Assembly: GCF_026151205.1 (NCBI RefSeq)
Contig: NC_087078.1
Span: 4,793,675 to 4,857,674 of the forward strand
Length of the DNA stretch: 64,000 nucleotides
Reading direction: 5' to 3'
DNA from: Bolinopsis microptera
Lineage: Eukaryota > Ctenophora > Tentaculata > Lobata > Bolinopsidae
The notes below the pieces were generated by a model, which was not told the DNA's origin, did not search any database, and saw only the letters and a list, made by a program, of their open reading frames with translations. Positions 12,100 through 25,700 of this stretch are shown in pieces. Within the stretch, counting starts at the first letter, position 1. Every line of letters starts with the position of its first letter. A program made the position numbers and the translations under genes.

Positions 12100-15000
12100 G
12101 GCAAGTTTCCATAAACGATATTTTATGATCGTCGCCGATAATCGCTTATTGAGCGCTTTTTCGGCGCTTTTTTAAAAAAAAACCGTTTACAATCGCTTTT
12201 TTTACGATTATAAACGGTTCAAAAAAAATCGCTTATAATCGACTATAATTGGTGTCATAATTCAAAAAAGCGCTTTTTTGAATTTAAAAGCGCTTATAAG
12301 CGCTTTTAAGCGCTTACTAGCGTCGCTGAGCGATTTGAAAGCGGTTTTCCAGTAGGATTAGCGCCAAAAACGGGTGGATAAGCGGTTGGCCGGATAAGCG
12401 ATTCGTAGGCGCTTTTTTGAACCATTTATAAGCGATTATAAGCGCTTATAATTGGGGTGCAATTTAGCTGTTTGTAAAGCGCAAATAAAGCGCTTATAAG
12501 CGCTTTTAAAATTGAGTCAGGAAAACGCTATATTACATCTTACAACCGCTTATAATCGATTATAAGCGTTTTTTCAGAAATCGCTTATAACAGCTAATTC
12601 ATCGCTATTTCACCGCTTTTACCGCTTTTCCTATCATCCATGGCCAGGTGAGCAGGAATTAAAAAGCGCTTATAAGCGCTTTTTCGATGCTGCCCCTAGC
12701 CTGGTCGGAACGGGGTAGTGCCCGGAATTTAAAAGCGCTTATAAGCGATTTCTCAATTCCCCTTAACCTGGTTGGAACTTTCATGTGCTTTTATGAGCAA
12801 CCTGGGGTGCACAGGCAGAGTCAGGATTTAAAAGCGCTTATAGGCGCTTATGATCGCTTTTCTACCGCTTTTTCTATCACCCATGGCCTGGTTGGCAAGA
12901 ATTATAAAGCGCTTATAAGCGTTTTTTCAATGCTGCCCCTAACCTGTTCGGAACAGGGGTGTGCCCGGAATTGAAAGCGCATATGATCGCTTTTCTACCG
13001 CTTTTCCTATCACCCATGGCCTGGTTGGCAAGAATTAGAAAGCGCTTATAAGCGCTTTTTCAATGCTGCCACTAACCTGGTCGGAACGGGGGAGTGCCCG
13101 GAATTAAAAAGCGCTCATTAGCGCTTTTATAATGCTGCGCTTATAAGCGATTTCTCAATTCCCCTTAACCTGGTCAGAACTGGAAATCAGTGTGCCCGCT
13201 TATAGTTATAAGTGCTTTTCTGTGCAACCTGGGGTCACCGGCAGAATCAGGATTTAAAAGCGCTTATAGGCGCTTATGATCGCTTTTCTACCGCTTCTAC
13301 TAAATCGCTTGCCCAAATTTTAAGGAAATTCTTGTGAAAAGGCCCTTTGGGGCATGAAAATGATCTATATATGTGTATTTTTGGACGCTGATTCCGAATC
13401 ACCCCCCATGACGTAGGGTTAAAATGCTTCCCTGGAGAGTTATGGGCAAAAATCCGTTTTGGTCACGTGACAGGCTAGGCTAGTAAAATACGAATTCGAT
13501 TGTTTAGGGCCCGGGTTAGGGTTAGGCTTGTGGAACGGGTTATGGTTAACTTCGGGGTTATGGTTAGGGTTAGGGTTGGGATTAGGATTTATGTAAAACC
13601 GTTTTGTACGGCTGCAAAACCATAAAAACCAAAGTCACGTGAAATTTTTGGGCGAGCGAATTAGTAAAAGCCGAGTTGGACTCCAATATATGGAACAAAT
13701 ATTTTACGAGTGTCACCCGTCAATTCTCGCAATCACGTTCAAGATTGCGCTTCGCACAAATACGGCGCGCGCTAACATTGACTCTTAAAATAATCGGATT
13801 GCTTTAATGTTTAAGTACCCGGGTTTTTACGCTTGCAGTGGCGCCCCACCTCCCGGTGACACAGAGGCGGTACTTGTGCGAAAAAATGCTTGCAGCCTGG
13901 GCACGGATCTAAGCAATTTTATATTGGGTGTCAAAATTTTGTCCTCATATCTGCAATCTGACGTCGCGCGTGGCAACATGAATACTGCGGGCGCGCGCAC
14001 GAAGGCGAGTTGATGCTTTTCACTTTTCTTTACTTGTGAAACAAGTGGCGCGAATTTTACCAGGTGACCCCAAGCTAGTATGTTCATAAGCATAGCCTGG
14101 CGTAATTAAACCCTCTAAAACGCGCAAATAGGCGTGTTTATGCGATTTTACAATCAAATAATCAGATTTTACAATCTAACTCAGCGCGCGGCTCTTGTAG
14201 TGCATACGTCACTTCTTTTTTATTGGTAGTTGGCGTGCACGTGATCTTTTGCGCGGCTCTAATTGGTTCTGAACGATCACGTGAATGCTAGTCCAATGAG
14301 CATTCGCACTTTTTTAGGGCGATGAAAGTCGTAATTCACTCAGCCCGAATAAAGATTTGGCGGAATGCAGATAATGACAGGCTGAGCGCCGCCCAGTAAC
14401 GCGAATTGTAAGCACCCTGTCACCCGATCTTAAGGTGACGTACGACACTTCGTTTAACAAACTAATTAAAACGTTTTTTGTTTCCCGCTAGGCTCATTGG
14501 ACCAGGTGAGCTTGCATGCTTGTGAATGTGATTGTAAGTACAGCTGTACTGTAGTTTATACCTAATTACCCCTACTGCAGAAACTGCAAAGTGCGGGAAA
14601 TTTTGGGAACCAATATATGGTTGCCAAAATCGATGGAGGGTTGGCGGCTAGATCAAAGCTCAACGGCTTTGGATTAGGGGTGGACGATAAAATAAACTTG
14701 CTCAGATTTTAAAATTTTTTTGTAACACTGTTTTCTAGAGACTGTGAGAATTTTCACAATACCAAATTTGTCATACCTTTTTGGAAAGATCAGTGAGTTT
14801 CGCCTCACTAGCTGGGTGCCATTTGCTCTATCCAGAGCCCTTGCGCTTGCAGTAGCGCGCGCCCACTCACTTCTTGACGTACTTGTGAAACAAGCGCGCC
14901 CGAAGTGGCGCGAAAGCACATGGTTAGGTAATGGGAAAAGCGGTAGAAAAGCGATCATAAGCGCCTATAAGCGCTTTTAAATCCTGACTCTGCCGGTGCA

Positions 15001-16471
15001 CCCCAGGTTGCACAGAAAAGCACTTATAAGCGGGCACTCTGATTTCTAGTTCCGACCAGGTTAAGGGGAATTGAGAAATCGCTTATAAGCGCTTATTAAT
15101 TCCAGGCACTCCCCCGTTCCGACCAGGTTAGGGGCAGCATTGAAAAAAAGCTTATAAGCGCTTTATAATTCTTGCCAACCAGGCCTTGGGTGATGGGAAA
15201 AGCGGTAGAAAAGCAATCATAAGCGCCTATAAGCGCTTTTAAATCCTGACTCTGCCGGTGCACCCCAGGTTGCTCAAAAAAGCACATGCAAGTGGGCACT
15301 CTCCAGTTCCGACCAGGTTGAAGAGAATTGAGAAATCGTTTATAAGCGCTTTTTAATTCCGGGCACACCCCCGTTCCAAACAGGTTAGGGGCAGCATTGA
15401 AAAAACGCTTATAAGCGCTTTATAATTCTTGCCAACCAGGCCATGGGTGATAGAAAAAGCGGTAGAAAAGCGATCATAATGCTTTTTAATCCTGACTCTG
15501 CCGGTGCACCCCAGGTTGCTCAGAAAAGCACTTATAAGCGGGCACTCTGATTTCCAGTTCCGACCAGGTTAGGGGCAGCATTTAAAAAGCGCTTTTTTAT
15601 TCCGGGCACTCCCCCGTTCCGACCAGGTAAGGGGCAGCATTGAAAAACGCTTATAAGCGCTTTATAATTCTTGCCAACCCATGCCATGGGTGATAGGAAA
15701 AGTGGTAGAAAAGCGATCATAAGCGCCTATAAGCGCTTTTAAATCCTGACTCTGCCGGTGCACCCCAGGTTGCTCAGAAAAGCACATGAAAGTTCCAACC
15801 AGGTTAAGGGGAATTGAGAAATCGCTTATAAGCGCTTTTAAATTCCGGGCACTACCCCGTTCCGACCAGGCTAGGGGCAGCATCGAAAAAGCGCTTATAA
15901 GCGCTTTTTAATTCCTGCTCACCTGGTCATGGATGATAGGAAAAGCGGTAAAAGCGGTGAAATAGCGATGAATTAGCCGTTATAAGCGATTTCTAAAAAA
16001 ACGCTTATAATCGATTATAAGCGGTTATAAGATGTAATATAGCGTTTTCCTGACTCAATTTTAAAAGCGCTTATAAGCGCTTTATTTGCGCTTTACAAAC
16101 AGCTAAATTGCACCCCAATTATAAGCGCTTATAGTCGCTTATAAATGGTTCAAAAAAGCGCCTACGAATCGCTTATCCGGCCAACCGCTTATCCACCCGT
16201 TTTTGGCGCTAATCCTACTGGAAAACCGCTTTCAAATCGCTCAGCGACGCTAGTAAGCGCTTAAAAGCGCTTATAAGCGCTTTTAAATTCAAAAAAGCGC
16301 TTTTTTGAATTATGACACCAATTATAGTCGATTATAAGCGATTTTTTTTTGAACCGTTTATAATCGTAAAAAAAGCGATTGTAAACGGTTTTTTTTTTAA
16401 AAAGCGCCGAAAAAGCGCTCAATAAGCGATTATCGGCGACGATCATAAAATATCGTTTATGGAAACTTGCC
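12100..16471. mobile_element. 4.4-kb fold-back transposon with very long inverted arms
   Basis: The element begins GGCAAGTTTCC and ends GGAAACTTGCC. The arms, about 1.2-1.5 kb each, are inverted copies rich in AAGCGCTTATAAGCGC-type words. They contain internal repeats of about 240 bp (CCTATCACCCATGGCCTGG, GGTGCACCGGCAGAGTCAGG). Both ends are flanked by GTAAGTTA (12092-12099 and 16472-16479), an 8-bp target duplication; counting an extra C makes 9 bp. The 1.6-kb centre (about 13300-14930) is less repetitive and locally GC-rich. It carries a TTAGGG-like patch at 13525-13585 and a segment related to 38510-38640. I see no transposase. The superfamily is undetermined; 8 bp would suit hAT, 9 bp Mutator-like or Foldback-type elements. 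Confidence 0.8.
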
Positions 16472-16798
16472 GTAAGTTAAAGATGTTTTAGTTTATGCAA
16501 ATTGGATCTATTATTTAATTTGAACTTTTAAGTTTATATGCCGTTGAAAATGTATAGTGACCACTTATCGTAAACCATAAAACAACGTAGTAGAGTAGTA
16601 GTTTACCTGGCGCCACTAAAGGAAATTTGTAAGTTTATTTCAGCTAGTCTCATGAAATGGAGAATTTAGATAAAAAGTAGCCCACTAACAATTTGTAACT
16701 AGTAACCTTTTAACTTATTAATCTAATAAAAATGATATACCTAGATAGTCTCGCTTTATACATAGTAAGATAAGTGGTAACACTACTACTTGAAGGAG
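16472..16798. other. Non-coding stretch before the ankyrin gene start
   Basis: No exon is recognised. At about 16747-16772 a reverse-oriented copy of the Penelope-like tail terminus (TCTCGCTTTATACATAGTAAGAT) lies just upstream of the proposed first ankyrin-gene exon. A retroelement relic therefore borders, and may overlap, the promoter or the intron end. Confidence 0.4.
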
Positions 16799-19700
16799 AT
16801 GTCGGATATATTCGCCGATGACTACGAGGAGGAGTTTGTGGTGTATTTTGAGTCCCACACCCGAAACAGGACGTTGAAACCTGGACAAGAGTTCCTCTAT
16901 CAGCTCTTTCCTGGATCACAGGTTCGTTAAATCACGTCAAGAAGTAGAAATAATTCAGCCCCCAATATTATGTGAATAATTGGGCCAATTAATATTCAGC
17001 CTTGTTTTATAGCAGTACATTACACTTTCTGGGTACTGAACCAAACGATTTTGATAAATCTCATAACGATCCTCTTTGTTAGCGTTACGTCAGCAAGTAT
17101 GTTACTCTAGTAGCAGTTACTAGAGTATGTTACTCTAGCAACCGTTACTAGAGTATGTTACTCTAGCAACTGCTACTAGAGTATGTTACTCTAGCAACTG
17201 CTACTAGAGTATTTCTTAACCTAACATTGACAACAAAATTACTTCAGGTGTTTTTACAAAAAGTCTACCATAAAAGAGTAAAAGCTGGAGACCTTCTCAC
17301 CGTCAAAAAGCTGGTCAGATATGTCAATTTTTGTTCACTCTTATGACTTCGCAAGCCGTTACTTTTCAAGAACTTTTAACTACCAAACATATGCTTGTTC
17401 AGCATCTATTTGGTCATATAAAGCTTTGCTATTCATCGAACACACTCAGATAAAGTTTTACGATCACGCACCCGAGTTTATAGATTCTAAAGACATTTGG
17501 ACTGGGAACACTGGGCTACATCTGGCAGTGAAGTATTCCCACTTCAATATTGTACTCTACCTTCTGGAGCAAGGCGCCAAGGTATCATGTTATTGAAAGT
17601 AACTGCTACTATAGAGTATATAAAAATATAATTTTATTCGTAGTCAGTTAGTGATTTATCATGATTCATACAGGGTGGGCCAAAAGTCAGTACCCATACG
17701 TTGGCCTTAATAGCTCCGCCGTGTTTTATATTTGAGAACTGTTGCTTTGCAGATGGCATACTGTACTTATAAATAGCATTTTCTGTATCTCGTTAACAAT
17801 ATTGACTGGGTGATTATGTGACACCGTGACACGACACCTTAATTGGGCACCCTTAACAATTCCCATAATGTTTAACGGGGTAGTTAACGGGGGCACCTTA
17901 TCACGTGATTAGGTAAACCAATCACCTGATCACACGTAATGAATAAACTCGTTATGCTTCATATCTCGGTCATCTGAGAAGCTACAGTTCTAATTCTTTC
18001 AGGACAAACGTAATTCGAATGGCCAAACACAATTCAATAACATTTAGCTTGATCCGACTATCCAAACTATCAAATGAATGTGAAAATGAACCTCCATTTG
18101 AAAAAAATGAACGCGAATATTTTTCGAGTTGACAAATTCCTCGAACCAGTGGTGGTACTAAGTCATACCAGAAAGAAGTATTTAAATTGGGCACTCAGTG
18201 ACTGAGCTATAAAGGCCAACGTATGGGTACTGACTTTTGGCCCACCCTGTATAATTACATGAAGACATGATAACAGGAATTATGTTATAAATATGTATAG
18301 GTTTTATAATAGAACAAATGAAACAAAGTTCAAATGGCAAGTTCTACTTCAAATTTCATACTATAGATATTAAACTAAAACAATCGTCAGGAATTTAGAT
18401 TAGATCTAAAAATATTCTCTTAAGACAGTTTGCTCCTTCATAAAGTTAACATCAGCTCATTATTAGGAATTTCCTTGAGTGCCTGAATTTTGAGATTAGC
18501 TCGGTCCTGCTGTTGATGAACTTCGGTTAATATTTGCCACTTTGTCAGTCAATATACGGAGCGTCATATTTATACATAGAGCTGACTGAAACCGCTTTCA
18601 AAAAGCTTTGGTCAAACCATTGCCAAAGCTTCAAGAACGAGGCCTACGAAATATCAACCGAGTTATCCAAACTCGTATGGAGACTCAAGAGAGGCAAAAC
18701 AAAATACACCATTGACTGGCAAATATTAACTAAATGCCAATCATACAAGCCTGAAGCCTGGTGCGAGAACGTGCAACTTGTGCCTGGCAGAAAAGCTCAT
18801 CATCATCAAAAACCCGAAGACCGAAGTCCATCGACAGCAGGATCGAGCTAATCTTACTATATATAAAGCGAGACGATATATATATATAATATAGTTTTAA
18901 TACTTTCAACACTACTATATAACAAATAATTTGAGATAACGATGTTTAATAAAATGATGCAAAGACTTATTTCGAGGACCTAATCAACACCGACTTTTAA
19001 TGTGTAGGAGTACAGCTACAAAATATATATATATTTATCTGTGCCATTTTACTGATACCACGGCATCAACTTTAACGCGACTTTCCGCAAAAACCGTAAA
19101 AGATATACAACTGAAACTTTTTTGACTGGGTCAAATGCTTTTATGCTTTTCAAGACAGCATGAAAAAATAAAAAATTGGCCAAGGAATAGGAGTTTTAGA
19201 GCCCAAAATTTGGACCCCAAGTGGTGTCAAAAACGCGAATTAAATAGGTAATAATTATTTTAGTCTCTTGAGTCTTGACACCATTTTAGGGTTATACGGG
19301 TTCCTGCTAGTATGTATAACCTATACATAACATGAAATTGAGCACTGTAGTGCAGATAAAGGAAATAGCACCATATTATAGGTTTTATAATATATAATAA
19401 TATAATAAATTATAATAGTATAATAGAGATATAGGTTTGCTAGTTGGAATTCTACCCGAAAGCTCGAGCAAAACGTATATTGACCAATGTCATATTTGGT
19501 CAATGCAACGCAAGTAGCCAAATTGTTCTGTAGCTAGAGGAGAAACATGTCCAGTATAATCACGATCGTCCAAATTTTAATCGATCGTATTTTTAACTGA
19601 CTTTTCAACCAACCTTTTCAACCAACATTTCCCACTTTTAGGTGGAGCTACCGAACCAGAAAGGGAAAACCCCCTTCTTTATCGCTGCGGAGCGGTTTGA

Positions 19701-22700
19701 TCGTCTGATCTGTAAACTTCTAATCGAGTGGGGGGCTGATATCTTCACCAAAAACAGCTATCAGAAATCAGCGTTAGAACTGATGAACAATGAAAAGTTC
19801 AGGTAAATGAGATTAAGCTGCTACACAGTTATTATATAAACGCTAAGATTATGGTCACATATTTATTTAAACAAGTTAAACAAGTTAAACAAGTTAAACA
19901 AGTTAAACAAGTTAAACAAGTTAAACAAACTAGAATCAACTTATTGTGACACAATATATATGCTGATATATGATAGATACTGGTGAGAGGGGACACATGA
20001 CAATTCTTGGTCTGTAAATGCTAGAAACTAATTATCACTCTCCTTGTTCACTTCACCACCAGATCTATAACGCTCATCAGTTGTGTGTGCAATTTGAACA
20101 ACATGCTTCAGAGACTTTAAGTTTACAAAATGTTTCAGAGAATTCATAACATGTTTCAGAGACATAACAACATGTTTTAGAGACTTAACAACATGTTTCA
20201 GAGACTTTATAACATGTTTCAGAGACTTTATAACATGTTTCAGAGACTTAACAACATGTTTCAGAGACTTTGTAACGGGTCACTACCAGTACATAAAACA
20301 GAATAGTATCGCCATTTTAGCTGGGGATATGGAGCTGCTCAACAAAGTTGTCCTAGATCACAAATACAAAGCAGTTGAACTCTCCAGTGCTAAAACTAGG
20401 TGAGTTTTTGTCATTGACACGCACTATAAATATGCATTTATGCATTTATGTCTGTGGTATTAAGTTATAACGATCATTGCATATATTCTACATTTTATTC
20501 ATTCTTTTGCCAGGGTCCCAACACCCTATGGGTTAACTTTAAAGCTTTGCAATATCATAGGTCATAGATTTTATTCTAAACACAAACAAGACGTTGAAGG
20601 TCTTTAGCATATAGAGAGCATAGTTTGTAAATCTAATACGTAACACCTAAAATAAAAATATGTAATTTGTAAAATATTACAAATTAAGTCGAAATTGCTA
20701 TAATAAAAATTGATATTTTCTCGACAAAATGAACTGCTTTTTTTGTAAAATATTACTGCTGGCTGATTGAAATATCTCAACAAGACTAAAAAGCTTACAA
20801 TTTGGTTTCTTGTAACCTACAGGAACGTGACATATATAATATTTTCCCAGTTACTGGTTACATACAGTAGACCAATTAGTAGACCAACTAACCAGCACAC
20901 CCTACTAGTAGACCAACTAACCAACACACCCCACTAGTAGACCAACTAACCAGCACGCCCTACTAATAGACCAACTAACCAACACACCCCACTAGTAGAC
21001 CAACTAACCAGCACGCCCTACTAGTAGACCAACCAACCAGCACACCCTACTAGTAGACCAACTAACCAGCACGCCCTACTAGTAGACCAACTAGACCAGC
21101 ACGCATAAAGTAGTATACAAATATTACAATGCCCCTAGCTGTGTTACTTTGTGCTTATAAAGCTGCCATATATTCACCACCGACAAAGGGCCTATTTAGT
21201 GAGCACTATTGTCCCGTATATATTTATATACACCCAGAATTAGTCTAGGGCTTGTCCAGTTGTCCTTGATCTAAGTTTACAGACGTTATATAAAGAATAG
21301 ACGCAGCTTTATATACATGAGGATTGAGGCTGATAACTGATTGCGCACGTGCAGTACCACTATATTGCACTACCTGATTATCCGTTAATTCGATTAAAAT
21401 TGTACAGAAGTACAGAGAAGATGTTATCACAAATATAGATCAGCCAGTAGTAGTAATAATAGTAGCAAGCAAGTCCTTATTAAATCCTGGTTCCAATGGA
21501 CTTTATCAAATCTTTATAATAGCCCTGCAACAGATAATTAATGAAACTAATTGTGCGCAGGTGTTTTGAGGGTCTGACCTGCATGCACGTGGCGGCCAAG
21601 TTCGGGGCCATACCCATTATAGAGATTCTCGCAGAGATGGGAGTCTCTGTCAAGATACGGGACAGTCAGGGGGCCACACCACTTCATTACGTCCACGATG
21701 TAGTCACATGTCAGGTGAATATACTCTTGCAATCAACACTTACATTTGCAGTATAAAAGGACACATGTAAGGAAGAATTATTTTTTGAAAACTAAGACAC
21801 GATTCGTGTCGGTTATATCAAATATAACAAAAAAAACTTGATAACTGTCAATGCTTATTCGACGTAATCTAGAATTAACTTACTAAAACACGATTTAGAA
21901 TTAAAATTTGTCAACAAGTCAACAAAAAGAAATAAATATTCTCCATGTTCCAGGTTTTAATCGAACACGGAGCTGATGTTAACGCTACAGATCTTGTTAA
22001 GGACACTCCTCTTCATTACTTGTGCAGGTTAAGGGCACTCCTCTTCATTACTTGTACGTGGTATGAGTGGAAGTTACCCACACTCCACGGTAACACACGT
22101 GTGAGTGGAAGGTACCCACAGTAACACACGTGTGAGTGGAAATTATCCACGGTTACACACGTGTGAGTGGACGGTACCCACGGTAACACACGTGTGAGTG
22201 GAAGGTACCCACGGTAACACACGTGTGAGTGGAAGGTACCCACAGTAACACACGTGTGAGTGGAAATTATCCACGATAACACATGTGTGAGTGGAAGGTA
22301 CCCACAGTAACACACGTGTGAGTGAGGGGTACCCACGGTAACACATGTGTGAGTGAGGGGTACCCACGGTAACACATGTGTGAGTGGAAGGTACCCACAG
22401 TAACACACGTGTGAGTGGACGGTACCCACGGTAACACACGTGTGAGTGGAAGGTACCCACGATAACACATGTGTGAGTGGAAGGTACCCACGGTAACACA
22501 CGTGTGAGTGGAAGGTACCCATTCGCTAGTTAGTAGTTATATAAAGTGGGTTATTTATTTGAAATTGGACCAACCCTGATCATTCCTTGTCAACTTGTAC
22601 TGGACTTATCAGGGAACTGGGTAAGTAAGCAGCTCACTACTTGTCAGAGAACTTTGAGTGGGGATCTTTCTCAACCAAGTATTTATAGTTAGCGTTATGG

Positions 22701-25700
22701 TTTATTTTTAGTTCTGGTGGAGCTGATAACTTAAATAATATGTGAAAGACAAATGCAATTTATTGTTTTGTTTCTGAGATATCAGCCTGCATTTTCCCAG
22801 AAATGAGCTTGATTTATTTATTATTCGTATAGCCTGCACGTGCTACAAAACAAATAAAATCCCAGCCAATAGGAACCAAGCAGCTCACTACATAACTCAT
22901 CTTTAAATTATCTGGTGTTATCGGGAGTATAGAGAAACTTTTATTTTGCCGGGACCGATATTAAATCAATAACATTGGTCCAATTCTGATATTATCTTAA
23001 TATCATTTCCATGTTTATAAAGCACTGTGTAACTCTATTCGAAAAGAAATTAATTGTTTCAAAATCAGATATCAGATTGATACTGTACTTACTAATAAAA
23101 CAAACATAAAATTATTACAGAAGCCTCTATTAAAGTTATTACAGGAGATAGGCCTCTATTCAGGTTATTACAGGAGATACTTAATGCAAATGTTTATTTC
23201 AGTTCCAGAGCGGGAACTTCAGATAACCAAATAGATATAGCGGAGGTGTTAGCGAACTATGGAGCAAGTCTGAGCGTTGTTAACAAGAGAGGATACATGC
23301 CACTCCATTACTGCGCTATTCAGGTGTGGAACACGTAACATTACTGCGCTATTCAGGTGTGTAACACGTAACATTACTGCGCTATTCAGGTGTGGAACAC
23401 GTAACATTACTGCGCTATTCAGGTGTGTAACACGTAACATTACTGCGCTATTCAGGTGTGTAACACGTAACATTACTGCGCTATTCAGGTGTGTAACACG
23501 TAACATAACTGCGCTATTCAGGTGTGTAACACGTAACATTACTGCGCTATTCAGGTGTGTAACACGTAACATTACTGCGCTATTCAGGTGTGGAACACGT
23601 AACATTACTGCGCTATTCAGGTGTGTCACACGTGACATTATAACTGCGCTATTCAGGTGTGGAACACATAACATTACTGCGCTATTCAGGTGTGGAACAC
23701 GTAACATTACTGCGCTATTCAGGTGTGGAACACGTAACATTACTGCGCTATTCAGGTGTGGAACACGTAACATTACTGCGCTATTCAGGTGTGTAACACG
23801 TAACATTACTGCGGTATTCAGGTGTGTAACATGTAACATTACTGCGCTATTCAGGTGTGTAACACGTAACATTACTGCGCTATTCAGGTGTGTAACACGT
23901 AACATTACTGCACTATTCAGGTGTGTAACACGTAACATTACTGCGCTATTCAGGTGTGGAACACGTAACATTACTGCGCTATTCAGGTGTGTAACACATA
24001 ACATTACTGCGCTATTCAGGTGTGTAACACGTGACATTACTGCGCTATTCAGGTGTGTAACACGTGACATTACTGCGCTATTCAGGTGTGGAACGCATAA
24101 CATTACTGCGCTATTCAGGTGTGGAACACATAACATTACTGCGCTATTCAGGTGTGGAACACGTAACATTACTGCGCTATTCAGGTGTGGAACACGTAAC
24201 ATTACTGCGCTATACAGGTGTGGAACATGTAACATTACTGCGCTATTCAGGTGTGGAACATGTAACATTACTGCGCTATTCAGGTGTGGAACGCATAACA
24301 TTACTGCGCTATTCAGGTGTGGAACGCATAACATTACTGCGCTATTCAGGTGTGGAACACGTAACATTACTGCGCTATTCAGGTGTGGAACACGTAACAT
24401 TACTGCGCTATTCAGGTGTGGAACACGTAACATTACTGCGCTATTCAGGTGTTGAACACGTAACATTACTGCGCTATACAGGTGTGGAACATGTAACATT
24501 ACTGCGCTATTCAGGTGTGGAACATGTAACATTACTGAGCTATTCAGGTGTGGAACACGTAACATTACTGCGCTATTCAGGTGTGGAACACGTAACATTA
24601 CTGCGCTATTCAGGTGTGGAACACGTAACATTACTGCGCTATTCAGGTGTGGAACACGTAACATTACTGCGCTATTCAGGTGTGGAACACGTAACATTAC
24701 TGCGCTATTCAGGTGTGGAACACGTAACATTACTGCGCTATTCAGGTGTGGAACACATAACATTACTGCGCTATTCAGGTGTGGAACACGTAACATTACT
24801 GCGCTATTCAGGTGTGGAACACGTAACATTACTGCGCTATTCAGGTGTGGAACACGTAACATTACTGCGCTAATCAGGTGTGGAACACGTAACATTACTG
24901 CACTATTCAGGTGTGGAACACGTAACATTACTGCGCTATTCAGGTGTGGAACACATAACATTACTGCGCTATTCAGGTGTAGAACACGTAACATTACTGC
25001 GCTATTCAGGTGTGGAACACATAACATTACTGCGCTATTCAGGTGTGGAATACGTAACATTACTGCGCTATTCAGGTTTGGAACACGTAACATTACTGCG
25101 CTATTCAGGTGTGGAACACGTAACATTACTGCGCTATTCAGGTGTGGAACACGTAACATTACTGCGCTATACAGGTGTGGAACACGTAACATTACTGCGC
25201 TATTCAGGTGTGGAACACGTAACATTACTGCGCTATTCAGGTGTGGAACACGTAACATTACTGCGCTATTCAGGTGTGTAACACATAACATTACTGCGCT
25301 ATTCAGGTGTATAACACGTGACATTACTGCGCTATTCAGGTGTGTAACACGTGACATTACTGCGCTATTCAGGTGTGAAACGCATAACATTACTGCGCTA
25401 TTCAGGTGTGGAACACATAACATTACTGCGCTATTCAGGTGTGGAACACGTAACATTACTGCGCTATTCAGGTGTGGAACACGTAACATAACTGCGCTAT
25501 TCAGGTGTGGAACATGTAACATTACTGCGCTATACAGGTGTGGAACATGTAACATTACTGCGCTATTCAGGTGTGTAACACGTAACATTACTGCGCTATT
25601 CAGGTGTGGAACACGTAACATTACTGCGCTATTCAGGTGTGTAACACATAACATTACTGCGCTATTCAGGTGTGTAACACGTGACATTACTGCGCTATTC

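Noticed and set aside
13525-13585. Telomere or interstitial telomere array
   Set aside because: Only a few degenerate TTAGGG copies occur inside the transposon centre, too short and irregular for a telomere.
12687-15883. Several 60-95-codon frames within the fold-back arms
   Set aside because: They repeat the same LPLAWSERGSARN-like string on opposite strands because the arms are inverted copies. No transposase motif is present.
20512-20572. Extra ankyrin-gene exon after TTTGCCAG (VPTPYGLTLK)
   Set aside because: Skipping it joins 20399 to 21561 in the right phase (AG|G, giving RCFEGLTC) and restores a proper ankyrin repeat.
22016-22522. 168-residue minus-strand frame (VLPWVPSTHTC repeats)
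   Set aside because: Product of the 31-bp minisatellite. It overlaps the antisense of a real ankyrin exon and lacks any domain.
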